The notes: generated by a model from the letters alone, not told the origin. Counted from the stretch's first letter, positions 18,401 to 27,230 are shown. The stretch is 64,000 nucleotides of DNA from Cerasicoccus frondis (GCA_031296915.1 JAVDPC010000020.1:58075-122074), one strand, 5' to 3'. Made by a program: numbers and translations.

Positions 18401-18591
18401 TCATAGTCCGCCTCTATGACGCCGCAGGCGGGAGCTCCCCGTTGGATGTTCAATGCTGCGAAAAATTGCGCTACATCGAAGACTGCAACTTTCTCGAAGA
18501 GCCCGCTGCCAAGCTAACATTGCAGCCTCCTTTCGGCATCAGGAGCTTACGATTTGGAAAGAAAGCCAACACACCCAGCGAGCAATCTTAA
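15442..18591 (+). CDS. GH38 alpha-mannosidase
   Basis: 1049 residues from GTG at 15442, the length usual for bacterial and vacuolar-type GH38 enzymes. No signal peptide, so intracellular. An N-terminal beta domain (about 1-240) precedes the catalytic domain. GHSHMDTAWLW (260-270) supplies zinc ligands His261 and Asp265. WLPDTFGYSASLPQIL (372-387) contains the predicted nucleophile Asp375. The middle three-helix domain contains LNHFHDILPGTSLPEVHDQA, another GH38 signature, and the C-terminal half is a large beta domain. It hydrolyses alpha-linked mannose from oligosaccharides. Its stop codon overlaps the stop of the convergent regulator gene by 4 bp (TTAA). Together with the DUF5054 enzyme, the isomerases and the extracellular GH5-like enzymes, it points to a mannose-containing substrate. 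Confidence 0.92.
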   Translation: MISSPKTLTKLARIEQNYRSRIFVPLLDLKPQYIETAEHWRNPPPADDLPIAENGLEWGGNGMSAWFLAKWSAEQDYSYPLYIAADTGGCEALFWVNDKPAGIFNHADYKDQRGDHHSLLLCPSAKQGDTFSIAVESYAGHEVAGLHPGDTPDNQAQTIYNRPFIRKFQSIVLLRRDDEIRDLVIDLRLTLSLTNALPDRSFRKGELLAALDEVYTHLWEEPEHVEEAIWRPGVERAQQILTQTLSKRNGDSAPRAGLIGHSHMDTAWLWTVNETIRKCARTYSNALSLMGQYPEYRFIQSSALHAEFMRQHYPTIFAGIQKQAKAGRWEPNGGAWVEPDINLSGGEALIRQFLYGQRFTRKYFDYTADTFWLPDTFGYSASLPQILKGCGIRYFLTTKLSWNDTTSFPYDTFWWKGIDGSSVFAHFNDIHCAPDPGTLINKLSGTGEKDFRKAKNYVQHPDVNQARLISFGKGDGGGGPDYEMLEIARRVRDIAECPRGEYTTVSSFMSRLEQDATRAPTYSGELYFEGHRGVYTQQAAIKRLNRMAEFALRNLDYCSVRAELEDVPVNHERVEQLWKLLLLNHFHDILPGTSLPEVHDQAIDDLKKINEECQAYAHELLACMSEDSENEMSIHNTLNWERQSGWIPAELPAPIGIKVQKVETPWGEHRYIMDQLKLPPLGARILPTSIDTAHLSPNSSSPFSLKDNVLETPYARIQLGEAGNILSWIDHTSGREICDKNHEGLNTFYFGEDIPELWDNWDIDPDLTKKLIPQKEPAKRKVRANGSLQIRLRYERKISERSWLKQDLVFHANSPRIDFETAIHWDDPHRYLGVEFPLAIHTATARHEIQFGHIQRNTHANSEEDRARFEVSQHKWSDFSDANFGVALLNDGKYGLSVNGGRVRLSLMKGGGRPDPRGNRGFHHFTYSLLPHAGGFSVESVVKPAYELNTPLLAHPGASKANASLLHTQYEGAVVETLKPAEERGDVIVRLYDAAGGSSPLDVQCCEKLRYIEDCNFLEEPAAKLTLQPPFGIRSLRFGKKANTPSEQS

Positions 18592-19709
18592 CGCTTACCG
18601 CTGCCACAAGACGCTCGCACCATGAGCTGACAGGGGAGTCGCTCATGACAAGCATAGTGATCTTTACCATCTAACAATTCCACCAACAGCTCCAAAGCCC
18701 GCTCACCACACTCACGCAGGGGTTGATGCACACTGGTCAACGTTGGTTGGCTCATAGAAGCTTGCGGCAAGTCGTCAAAGCCAACAATTGCAATTTCCTT
18801 GGGCACTTTCCAACCACGCTCCGCACAGCGTTTCATCGCATTCAGGGCGATAAGATCATGCAGGCAAACAATGGCCTCTGGAGGCTGACGCATGGCCCGG
18901 AAAACATCAATTTCCTGTGCGCCTTGTCGTGCGGGATCTCGTCCTGCAACCTCCAGGAAATACTCAGGAGGCACCTCCAGGCCAGCGTCTCGCATTGCTT
19001 CCATAAACCCCTCCTCACGCTCGATCACAGCCTCTGTGCGCGTGCTCGTTAAAAATGCAATACGCTGATATCCGCGCCCGATCAAGTGCTGCGTCAGCAC
19101 TTTCATAGCCTCTCGATTCTGACTTGAGATGCTGACAATCGAATCATCGGGCGAATTCTCATCGACCAAAACCACCTTTTGCCCAGCCTGGCGCAGAGCA
19201 TTAATGATCAGCCCTGTTGAGTAATTGGGTGAGACTGTTTGCAGCGGCACCACAATCGTCCCAGCAACACGCATTTCATTCAGGCTGATGGCCTGATTCA
19301 GAGCCGCATCTGTGTCATTCTGGGTATTGGACAGCAGTAGCTCATACCCCAAGCGTGCGGCCGCCATTTGCGCTCCTTCAAAAACCAACGAATAGGCGCC
19401 AGACACATTCGGCGGCTGACAAGCCAGCATGGCCAAACGCTTCTTTTGCGTTGGCGTACGACGTATGTTCACAAAAGTGCCCCGCCCACGGTAACGCACG
19501 AGCAAGCCCTCATCAACGAGATCAGCAATCGCCTTGCGCACAGTCGTTCGAGACAAGTTGGTTTCCTTGCAAATTTCTAACTCAGGCTTCAACTGCTGAT
19601 CCTGCCCAACTTCTCCACTAAGCACCATGCGCTTCAACAAAGCTTTTGCAGTCTGATACCGGGTAGACTCACTAACATTCTGAATAGCAGGTTTGGGCAT
19701 GATCTCCAT
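18588..19709 (-). CDS. AraR-like GntR/LacI hybrid transcription regulator
   Basis: 373 residues from ATG at 19709; in-frame starts also occur at 19820 (TTG), 19811 and 19700. The N-terminal winged helix is of the GntR type (TNLSRTTVRKAIADLVDEGL and YRGRGTFV). The rest is a periplasmic-binding-protein-like LacI/GalR sensor domain (RLAMLACQPPNVSGAYSLVF, AFLTSTRTEAVIEREEGFME, EIAIVGFDDLPQASMSQPTL). This combination is that of AraR of Bacillus, a sugar-responsive repressor. The sensor would bind a sugar and release DNA. The palindrome TGTAT-N7-ATACA upstream of neighbouring glycosidase genes is the probable operator. No copy of it was found before this gene, so it may not be autoregulated. Confidence 0.88.
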   Translation of the reverse strand: MEIMPKPAIQNVSESTRYQTAKALLKRMVLSGEVGQDQQLKPELEICKETNLSRTTVRKAIADLVDEGLLVRYRGRGTFVNIRRTPTQKKRLAMLACQPPNVSGAYSLVFEGAQMAAARLGYELLLSNTQNDTDAALNQAISLNEMRVAGTIVVPLQTVSPNYSTGLIINALRQAGQKVVLVDENSPDDSIVSISSQNREAMKVLTQHLIGRGYQRIAFLTSTRTEAVIEREEGFMEAMRDAGLEVPPEYFLEVAGRDPARQGAQEIDVFRAMRQPPEAIVCLHDLIALNAMKRCAERGWKVPKEIAIVGFDDLPQASMSQPTLTSVHQPLRECGERALELLVELLDGKDHYACHERLPCQLMVRASCGSGKR

Positions 19710-19923
19710 TCTGCCCGATTGGACCGCAGTTCGGCCAGACAAAATGCTGCCTTCGGTTTGTGTGTGTAATTGCATTGAATTTATTGCAGAAGAAATAGGC
19801 GTCACTGGCATAATTTCCAAGACTCATTTGTCCCTAAAACACACATATAACTGATGGCAAATCCATAAAGTCGAAAATCTAACATTTAACGTACAGCCAC
19901 CTTCGGTAAGCGATCCTATGCAG

Positions 19924-19956
19924 AAAAAAATGCGGCGCTGTACTGCGCCGCATTTT
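19924..19956 (-). terminator. Rho-independent terminator after the small secreted protein gene
   Basis: Read on the minus strand, AAAATGCGGCGC pairs with GCGCCGCATTTT around a short loop and is followed by a run of seven T. It begins 19 bp after the stop of the 165-residue protein gene. Confidence 0.85.
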
Positions 19957-19974
19957 GCTAAAGAGTTATCTCAA

Positions 19975-20472
19975 TCACTCATCCACAAGCACGCATACAG
20001 TATCGATCCATGGACTGGGAAGCTCGTCTTTGGAAGCCTTTTTAAGCACGATCCCGCTCCATTCACCATCTTGTGAAACGGGCAAATCCACATCCACATA
20101 ATTACCCTCCGCAGCTACTTCCGGCACAACGAAATCACCAATATATGCGTGCCCGGATTGAGTCTGGATGTAGACCTTATACTCTGCCGTTGGCTCACTA
20201 GACTTATACACGCGGAAGCGAATCGTTGAGGGACCAGCAGGCGTTGGAATTCCCATCCAATAGTTAATGTATCCCCATCGGGCAAAGTTGGACTTCACGC
20301 GGGCCGCAGTGCTACCACCCACCTCTTTGACATCAAGCTTCCCTGCTTCATTTGCGGAGCGCCCGTCTCCCAGATACGCATTTTCGCCCTGCACAGTTTG
20401 ATAAACTTCAGCCATTGCCAAAGTGGTTCCGATCAAAAACATAGATGTAATTATTAATAGTGTTTTTTTCAT
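19975..20472 (-). CDS. Small secreted protein, unknown function
   Basis: 165 residues. A signal peptide (MKKTLLIITSMFLIGTTLAMA) is followed by about 145 residues with alternating polar and aromatic residues, typical of a small beta-sandwich (RVKSNFARWGYINYWMG, IRFRVYKSSEPTAEYKVYIQ). This recalls a stand-alone carbohydrate-binding module, but no family is recognisable. It lies 63 bp downstream of, and on the same strand as, the GH5-like enzyme gene, and is closed by a strong terminator. Co-expression with that enzyme and a substrate-binding role are inferred from position. Confidence 0.7.
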   Translation of the reverse strand: MKKTLLIITSMFLIGTTLAMAEVYQTVQGENAYLGDGRSANEAGKLDVKEVGGSTAARVKSNFARWGYINYWMGIPTPAGPSTIRFRVYKSSEPTAEYKVYIQTQSGHAYIGDFVVPEVAAEGNYVDVDLPVSQDGEWSGIVLKKASKDELPSPWIDTVCVLVDE

Positions 20473-20535
20473 AATTTTTTATTTCCTTTTTCTGTATCGA
20501 TCTCAGTCGGCCATTAAGAATTTTGTATTCGTCAA

Positions 20536-22560
20536 TCACCTAGCCACGTATAGCTCGCACTCGGTCCACCGAATGTCCGGCAGCAACAAGCTGCCTTCTG
20601 CGTCTATGGAAAGTACGCTCACTGACTCCGAATCCGCCTCGCCAACCCAGCGTGTCACCCGCATCATCCAAGCTCCTTCATTATCCGGAACTCTGAACCC
20701 TCGCAGGGTCACAGCACCATCAATATCTTCATTTTGGGCATTCAACATTGTCCGACTCAAAATGAAGCGTTCGCTTGATTTGATCGGCGCACTGTCCACT
20801 GCCACCAAGACTATAGTGGCGAAATTTGGCGTACCATCCAATTGTAAATGCTGAAGCCCATGTGGAGCTTCTTCGTCTGGAAATCCAGAAAAGATTTCAA
20901 CACTGGGCGCAGACACCGTTAGCTGCCGACGACCAATGTCTTTGAATATCTCGCCGGTATCCGAAGTCAGCGGACTCACGGGCGACTGAGTCATCCAAGG
21001 GGCAGTAGCCTGGCCCTCCGGCACTGGCCCATAGGCTTTCCGCATTTCGTGAATACTCTGCCAGCCTGGCTTGTATAGATTTTTCCCCCGCATAAGCCCA
21101 TGGTAATCACCCGCAGTAAAAGGTTCATCAACCCAGACTGTGACCGGCTGAATACTCGACTGGATCAACTGATGACGGAACACATAGCCCAAGGATCGGA
21201 GGTGATCCTGCATCATGTCATCACTAATCATATTGCCAAGATGTGCATCCCGATCTGAATCCTTTGGCAGCCCATCCGGTCCAATGGCCAAGTCACCATG
21301 ATTCCAGGAAAACCAGACCAATCCATCCCAGTTCTGAAACAAACCATAGGCTACCATCCCGACTTGCAGCATAGTCCGATACGGCTTGAGCTTCGCAATT
21401 TTCTCATGACCTTCCGCCTGGTTTAACTCGCCGATGAAGAAAGGCAGGCCCGCTAATGCGCTCCGGCCGACTCGGTAAACACCATCCTCAAGGCTATTTG
21501 AAATGCGCGGGTCGACATAGGCGTGATTCTCCACCCATTCAGCATGATCATAGTGCATGTCCGCTACATTATCACCACGCCAGAGATTGGAAAAGGTCAC
21601 CGGAGCACTGGAACCTGTCGATGCAATAAGCGCCTTCATGCGCTTAAAATACTCTTCATCGAGCATGCGCAAAAATTGCGCGCGCACGTCTTTCATCTTA
21701 CCGGTTACCTGATATAAATCTTGCGGCTCAACATTCCGCTCGCGGCAAAAATCCTCCCACTGCTTTACTAGCTTTTGGTGAAAGTATTCGGGCAGTTTAT
21801 TGCCACAAACAATTGCATACTCCGTCGAAGATTCATTCAGGATTTCAAATGTCAGAACCTGAGGATCATCCGCGTATCGCAACCCGGTATATGGATTCAC
21901 GTGCTCCAGCAAATCACGCGTAAATGCTTCGGAAGCCAAAGCACAGCGTTCATCGACCACGGGCAGAAGCTTGATTACATCGAAACTCTTTTTCCAATGC
22001 CACCCGTTGAGCTCCTCTATAGCTGCAGCCCACTCTGTCGCATCCTCCTCTGTCGTCTCCAATACCTTCACGTCTCCAGGAAGGAACATGCGGGTAAAGT
22101 GGGTGGACAAGGCCAAATAGATGCCCTGCTTTCGCAATTGAGCATTCAGGTAGTCAAATCGATCCAACGCTTCCACATCGAACTCCAAAGAATTGTCTTT
22201 GTAGGTAACGAGCGCCCCCCCCTGTATACCGTGGACCCAGTCCTTACTATTCCGCAGCAGGTGATGCGGACGCGTCAAATTTATCTGGCGCTCGCCCAGG
22301 CGTTCAGCAATCGAGTCTGACTGAACGTGCGTTGGATATAGCGAAACCAGATTGACGCCCCAGAATCGCACGATCTGTCCCTGAGGGTCGACAAAATGCG
22401 CCCCTTGAATCGCTAAGGGTTCAATGTTGCCCGCCACGGACACCCCTTGTGAATCTGGGGCGCTCTCAGAGCGTAAACCGGTACAGACGCAAAGCAAAAA
22501 CGCCAAAGAACTACGGGATATTAACGAGGTAAGCATAGATATCGTATTTTTAAATTTCAA
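20536..22560 (-). CDS. Secreted GH5-like (clan GH-A) glycoside hydrolase
   Basis: 674 residues with an N-terminal signal peptide (a start at 22536 is also possible). The catalytic TIM barrel starts near FVDPQGQIVRFWGVNLVSLYP (residues 56-76). The acid/base is predicted at Glu243 in TFEILNESS and the nucleophile at Glu378 in FFIGELNQ, the two strand-end glutamates of clan GH-A. WFSWNHGD is a further conserved block. A beta-rich domain of about 170 residues ends the protein. It is a close paralogue, over its whole catalytic part, of the enzyme at 22731-25982, but lacks carbohydrate-binding modules. Substrate is unknown; a mannan-type glycan fits the neighbouring mannosidases. The upstream palindrome at 22593-22609 is a probable operator. 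Confidence 0.82.
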   Translation of the reverse strand: MKFKNTISMLTSLISRSSLAFLLCVCTGLRSESAPDSQGVSVAGNIEPLAIQGAHFVDPQGQIVRFWGVNLVSLYPTHVQSDSIAERLGERQINLTRPHHLLRNSKDWVHGIQGGALVTYKDNSLEFDVEALDRFDYLNAQLRKQGIYLALSTHFTRMFLPGDVKVLETTEEDATEWAAAIEELNGWHWKKSFDVIKLLPVVDERCALASEAFTRDLLEHVNPYTGLRYADDPQVLTFEILNESSTEYAIVCGNKLPEYFHQKLVKQWEDFCRERNVEPQDLYQVTGKMKDVRAQFLRMLDEEYFKRMKALIASTGSSAPVTFSNLWRGDNVADMHYDHAEWVENHAYVDPRISNSLEDGVYRVGRSALAGLPFFIGELNQAEGHEKIAKLKPYRTMLQVGMVAYGLFQNWDGLVWFSWNHGDLAIGPDGLPKDSDRDAHLGNMISDDMMQDHLRSLGYVFRHQLIQSSIQPVTVWVDEPFTAGDYHGLMRGKNLYKPGWQSIHEMRKAYGPVPEGQATAPWMTQSPVSPLTSDTGEIFKDIGRRQLTVSAPSVEIFSGFPDEEAPHGLQHLQLDGTPNFATIVLVAVDSAPIKSSERFILSRTMLNAQNEDIDGAVTLRGFRVPDNEGAWMMRVTRWVGEADSESVSVLSIDAEGSLLLPDIRWTECELYVAR

Positions 22561-22592
22561 AGGCCCAAAGGCCGAAGCAACAAAGCAATATT

Positions 22593-22609
22593 TGTATCAT
22601 TTAGATACA
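22593..22609. promoter_or_regulatory. Palindromic operator candidate TGTATC-N5-GATACA
   Basis: Perfect 6-bp arms with the same 17-bp overall spacing as the sites at 13118-13136 and 26060-26076. It lies 33 bp upstream of the GH5-like gene start, a position suited to repression. Confidence 0.65.
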
Positions 22610-22730
22610 TTTATCAAATATAAACTGCGTCTCAAAACAAATTTCTTTTTCAGCCAACGAATATACTGCCCAACACATGCATCCATCGTCTGCAGAGCCA
22701 ATGAATAGGCGAAGAGCCTGATCGTTCAGG

Positions 22731-25700
22731 CTACTCCAAAACAATCTCACCTTCTCGCCAATCGCTGGTCGGTAGCATAACTGAACCACCTACGTAACTC
22801 AAGCTCTGCGAATTTCCATTCACATAAAAGCGCCACACTTCCCCAGTTGCAGGAGCCTTCAATCCACTGATGGTCAAATCCGGTCCGGCAACATCATTAC
22901 CAGTGGAATCAAACATTGTCCGACTAACCAGCAGGTAACCGCTATCGACAATCGGCGCGGCATCTTCCGTCACTAACATCACAGTGGCAAAGCCGGAACT
23001 ATCCACAATATCGAGATGCTGCAAACCCGCCGGGGCCATGCCATCCAGAGATCCGCTGAACACCTCAGCTTGCTCGGCAGCGCCCGTTAGCTGATTTCGC
23101 ACAATGTCCTTGGCAATCTCGCCGGTATCCGAAACCAATACATCGCCAGTCGGCTCACTCGTCATGAAAAACGCAGAATCCTGCCCACTAGATTTTGCAC
23201 CAAATGACTTACGAATTTCGTGTAAGTTCTGCCAACCCGCCTCGTAGGAGTATTTTTCGGCAATTAAACCGTAGTAACTCGACTGCCAAAGAGGATCATC
23301 CACATAGACGGTAATTGGAGACTGCGAACGCCCAAAGAGACCACGTCGAAAAATCAAGCCCGCAGCGCGCATGTGATCCTGCATCATACTGTCTGCGACC
23401 ATGGCGCCCAGATTTGAATCACGCGTCACAGGGTCACCTTGCCCATCACTCGCCACACTGCCATCGCCATGATTCCATGCGAACCAAGTAAATCCATTCC
23501 AACCCTGAAGCAGACCGTAGGTTGCTGCGGCCGCCATCAACATGGTTCGCTTGGGGTCGTCTTCAGCGCGATTCCCACTGCCTTCCCGTTGATTAAACTC
23601 ACTGATGATGTATGGCTTGCCCGCGATAGCACACTTCGACAAGGAGCGCACCCAATCATCAAGTGTGTCTGTAACCTCTGGCCGAACATAACCATGATTC
23701 TCAATGTAATCCCCCATGTCCGCGTTCATCTTTAGCGGACGTTCTCCCCGCCAAAGATTGGAAAAGATCAACGCCTTATCGTAGCCCAACGAATCAATAT
23801 GATTCTTCATGCGTTGAAAATGCGCACGATCGAGCTCATCCAAAAAATCAGACCTCGCCTCACGTTGTGCTGTTGTCGATGGGCTATAGATATCGCATGG
23901 CGTAACTCCATGAGTAGAGGTATAGGCGTCCCATTGATTGTTCAGCAAATCAGTCCAATAGGAAACTGCCGGGAAGTCATCACTCAGAAACTTGTTGCCC
24001 GCAACAATGACATACTCGGATGAAAACTCATTGATCGTTTCCAATGCAAAAACTTGGGGATCTTCGCCGTAGCTTAAACCCGTATATGGATTTACGTGCG
24101 AAAGCAAATTAGTGACGAATTCCTCGTCGATCAAAGCAGCACGCTCGTCAAACACTGGAAGCATCTTTTTCTTATCGATGGAGAACTGCCAATGTGAGTC
24201 GTTTAAATCCGCCATCGCAGCTTGCCAAGCTTGCTCATCTGCCGATGTCGTGGACTGAATGGATACATCTCCCGGTAGATAATTCCGCGTGAAACGCATA
24301 GCAAATGTCACGTAGATACCATGCTCTCGAAGCCGCGCATTGAGATAATCAAATCGTTCCAAAGCATTGCCATCCAGTTCCCGTGAAGTATTATTAGCGT
24401 AACTCACCAATGCGGAAATGCCTGACTTCACATTCCAATCTAAACTAGGGCGCAGCATATGGTGCCAGCGAACACAATTCACTCCACGGTCAGCCAGAAA
24501 GGCTGCATAAGCGTCCGCCGTAGCGTGGTCAGGATAAAACGCTACACAATTAACCGCCCAGAAGCGCATGGGTGACTGATCTCCAGATCGCAAAAACTCA
24601 TCCCCACTAACAGAGATTGACTCGATTAAATCATCGCCAGGGGGAGGCGTAGAGTCTCCACCCAAATATGTCACTTCCAAGCGGGGCGAATATAACCCCT
24701 GCCCTTCAGATCGCGCATACATCCCGTTGTAGACACCACCGCCAAATAGAAGCAGACCGTGGTTATCCAATCCCCCATCATACCAGGATTGAACGATATC
24801 CGTCACATCTACGGATATCCAGGAATCAACTGGCGCCCCAGCATAGTCGCCCACCGCATAGAACGCATCATCATAGTCGATGCCCGGCAGGGGTCCTGCA
24901 GTAGCCACAGAAACATTTCCCCAATACTCGGTTGGCGCACTGCCATCATGCCCGCGGTAGCTCCAGGTAACCTCATCACGATTCCAACTTTTTAAAAGCG
25001 GATACGCGGTAAAGGTCTGAGTTGAGCTACCCCATGTGCCCTCCAAATACAGATGCAACATGGCTGATTCTATCATGGCGCCACTGGCGGGCACCTGGTT
25101 CAAGCTCCCACCAAATATATCATCAAAGCGAATCATACCCGCAGATGCCGCCGAAGACTCCGGCAGACCAAAAGCGTACAGTCGCCAATCATTGATTCTA
25201 CTTAGCGGATTATTCCCCTGGATCGTGCTGCATTCTGTGGAGGCATAGCCATCCTGGCCTTCCTGAAAGCTAACCGTGGTCAAACTCTGTTCCTTATAAT
25301 CGATCTGAAGTATCGGAGATGTCGTACCCGTGGTCATCGAGCACCCCATCAGCCCTTGATAAACGCCATCCCCGAAGGCAATAATCCCGTTATTAGCAAG
25401 ACTTCCACTGTGCCATGCCTGAACGATATCGGTGACATCTAATGCAATCCAACTTCCTGCACTCGCATTAGAAAAATCAGCCACGGTCAGAAATCCAACA
25501 TCATAATCAACATTAGCTACAGGACCATTCGTGGCGGAGGATCCTGCGCCCCAGTAAGCCACCGGAACCCCGCCATCATATGCGCGATAGCTCCAACTGG
25601 CAGAAGCTCGATCCCAACTCGTGAGCATGGGGTAGATATCCAGCTCCTGCGTTGCAGCACTTCCCCACTGTGCATTCAGATAGATCCAGATAGTCGCCGA

Positions 25701-25982
25701 TTCAATAGTTACCCCCGTTGACGGCGCCTGATTAGCACCGCTGCCAAAGAGATCATCAAACTTCAATAGTCCAGGGCTTGCTCCGGAATTGCCTGGTCTT
25801 CCGAAAGCGTACCAACGCCAATCAGCAATGCGACTCAGAGGATTGGATTGAGGAATAGAAACAGTGGCTGATGATGCATAACCATCTTGGCCCTGCTGAA
25901 AAGAAACGGAAACATTCCCTGCGTTAGACAGAGGTGCAATTGATAAAAACAGGCACAATAGCAAACAACAGAGACGGCGCAT
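22731..25982 (-). CDS. Secreted CBM96-CBM96-GH5-like glycoside hydrolase
   Basis: 1083 residues. A signal peptide of about 21 residues is followed by two tandem DNRLRE/CBM96-type domains (about 24-231 and 235-443). Both repeat the same blocks: QGQDGYAS or EGQDGYAS, LKFDDLFG or IRFDDIFG, SWIALDVTDIVQAW or SWISVDVTDIVQSW. A short Pro/Gly linker leads to a clan GH-A barrel with acid/base in LETINEFSSEY and nucleophile in IISEFNQREG, then a beta domain. The catalytic half is paralogous to the 674-residue enzyme encoded next to it. CBM96 domains are known to bind acidic algal polysaccharide, so attachment to a cell-wall glycan is likely. An operator-like palindrome lies 78 bp upstream. Confidence 0.85.
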   Translation of the reverse strand: MRRLCCLLLCLFLSIAPLSNAGNVSVSFQQGQDGYASSATVSIPQSNPLSRIADWRWYAFGRPGNSGASPGLLKFDDLFGSGANQAPSTGVTIESATIWIYLNAQWGSAATQELDIYPMLTSWDRASASWSYRAYDGGVPVAYWGAGSSATNGPVANVDYDVGFLTVADFSNASAGSWIALDVTDIVQAWHSGSLANNGIIAFGDGVYQGLMGCSMTTGTTSPILQIDYKEQSLTTVSFQEGQDGYASTECSTIQGNNPLSRINDWRLYAFGLPESSAASAGMIRFDDIFGGSLNQVPASGAMIESAMLHLYLEGTWGSSTQTFTAYPLLKSWNRDEVTWSYRGHDGSAPTEYWGNVSVATAGPLPGIDYDDAFYAVGDYAGAPVDSWISVDVTDIVQSWYDGGLDNHGLLLFGGGVYNGMYARSEGQGLYSPRLEVTYLGGDSTPPPGDDLIESISVSGDEFLRSGDQSPMRFWAVNCVAFYPDHATADAYAAFLADRGVNCVRWHHMLRPSLDWNVKSGISALVSYANNTSRELDGNALERFDYLNARLREHGIYVTFAMRFTRNYLPGDVSIQSTTSADEQAWQAAMADLNDSHWQFSIDKKKMLPVFDERAALIDEEFVTNLLSHVNPYTGLSYGEDPQVFALETINEFSSEYVIVAGNKFLSDDFPAVSYWTDLLNNQWDAYTSTHGVTPCDIYSPSTTAQREARSDFLDELDRAHFQRMKNHIDSLGYDKALIFSNLWRGERPLKMNADMGDYIENHGYVRPEVTDTLDDWVRSLSKCAIAGKPYIISEFNQREGSGNRAEDDPKRTMLMAAAATYGLLQGWNGFTWFAWNHGDGSVASDGQGDPVTRDSNLGAMVADSMMQDHMRAAGLIFRRGLFGRSQSPITVYVDDPLWQSSYYGLIAEKYSYEAGWQNLHEIRKSFGAKSSGQDSAFFMTSEPTGDVLVSDTGEIAKDIVRNQLTGAAEQAEVFSGSLDGMAPAGLQHLDIVDSSGFATVMLVTEDAAPIVDSGYLLVSRTMFDSTGNDVAGPDLTISGLKAPATGEVWRFYVNGNSQSLSYVGGSVMLPTSDWREGEIVLE

Positions 25983-26059
25983 AGTAACGGGGGTTTAAGT
26001 TACAACTCACGGGGTTTATTCATCCATCGTATGCAAAGAAATTAACAAGGCAAGCCTTT

Positions 26060-26076
26060 TGTATTTTTTAAATACA
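26060..26076. promoter_or_regulatory. Palindromic operator candidate TGTATTT-TTT-AAATACA
   Basis: A 17-bp perfect palindrome with 7-bp arms sharing the TGTAT-N7-ATACA core. It lies 78 bp upstream of the CBM96-GH5-like gene. Confidence 0.65.
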
Positions 26077-26243
26077 TTTAAAACGCACATACCTAAATCA
26101 ATGAATTGAGCGGCAAACCACTCCATGCATTCGCTATCGATAATCAAGTTGGTGAGCGCGACTACACAGCAAAGCCCTCCCACCCAATAACACGGTTCGA
26201 CTCTAAGCGCACAATCGCCGCTCCCTTACTCCAGCCAACCGAC

Positions 26244-27230
26244 TCAATCACATTCAGAAGCTGGCAAAGCAATCCTAGTGGCGGCGTTAAGCAACTCTAG
26301 ATCCGCCGTAGGATAGGCGCCCTGCAGTAACTCCATGAGCCGTCGCCCGTAATTGATGAACATCCGGAATTGCGCATCCCACTCAGCCTTTTGCTGAATA
26401 CCCGTATCGTGGTAAACCGCGCCAACATGGGGCTCAATAGAGACAATGCCATTGTAATCACGCCTGATTAAGTCGTTCAGGATACGCGCGACGTCACCAT
26501 CCCCACTTCCGGGAAAGACATACTCTGTCGCCATGAAATTCAGCTTCTGCGGCAGCTCTCCATAGCATACTGAATCCTTAATGTGCACATGGCAGACATA
26601 GTCGCGCACCTGCTCCCATACAGCCCAAGTATTTTGTCGCGGATAAGGCGGACCAGCCTGAGTTAAATCAGGAGACAAGAGCGGATTTCCGGTATCGAAA
26701 ATCAGGCCCAACCCAGGAACTTGCTCAACTAGCTCCATGGTCTGCTGAACACCAAGCCCCCCATAATTGAAACAATTCTCGTGAAGCGGCTTAATGCCTG
26801 CATCCAGAAAGCGTTGGCAGATTATCTTGAGATTCTTAATCCGCTTATCCACCTTGAGATCCTTGATCGAAGCGTCGCCATCGATCTTATAGCTCATGAT
26901 GCGCACATAGGGTGCGTTCAGCCGCAACATACGTGGGATAAGGCACTCTGCGTCTCTCAAATCCTTTTCTAAGTCACCATTTGCGTCACGAGACCAATTG
27001 GCAATCTGGGAGCCGATTCCACAGACTTGGATTCCATTGGTTTCGAGCGCATCGCACACTTGGTCGAACGCGTCATCATCCAGCGCCGCAATATTGATTC
27101 GGTCCACATCACGCAGTTCGATATGCTTCCAGCCCAGTTCAAGCAGCCCAGCAATCTGACGCTCGATAGAGGCGCCAGCCTCATCCCCAATTGCCGCAAA
27201 CTTAAATTTTGGTCGTTTCAAATTTTTCAT
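26244..27230 (-). CDS. Sugar phosphate isomerase/epimerase family protein
   Basis: 328 residues, a TIM-barrel protein of the xylose-isomerase-like (AP endonuclease 2) superfamily. Characteristic metal-binding blocks are present: LHENCFNYGG (Glu), LIFDTGNPLL (Asp), YVCHVHIKDSV (His) and VSIEPHVG (Glu). No signal peptide, so cytoplasmic. Members epimerise or isomerise free or phosphorylated sugars and inositols. It lies 29 bp downstream of a Gfo/Idh/MocA dehydrogenase on the same strand, so the two probably form an operon acting in sequence on one sugar derivative. The substrate cannot be read from sequence. The divergent AraC regulator next to the pair is the natural candidate to control them. 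Confidence 0.85.
   Translation of the reverse strand: MKNLKRPKFKFAAIGDEAGASIERQIAGLLELGWKHIELRDVDRINIAALDDDAFDQVCDALETNGIQVCGIGSQIANWSRDANGDLEKDLRDAECLIPRMLRLNAPYVRIMSYKIDGDASIKDLKVDKRIKNLKIICQRFLDAGIKPLHENCFNYGGLGVQQTMELVEQVPGLGLIFDTGNPLLSPDLTQAGPPYPRQNTWAVWEQVRDYVCHVHIKDSVCYGELPQKLNFMATEYVFPGSGDGDVARILNDLIRRDYNGIVSIEPHVGAVYHDTGIQQKAEWDAQFRMFINYGRRLMELLQGAYPTADLELLNAATRIALPASECD

Noticed and set aside
26100-26243. Short minus-strand coding-like segment (VIESVGWSKGAAIVRLESNR) after the isomerase gene
   Set aside because: Only about 33 codons, no start, and no recognised family; too short to support as a remnant.
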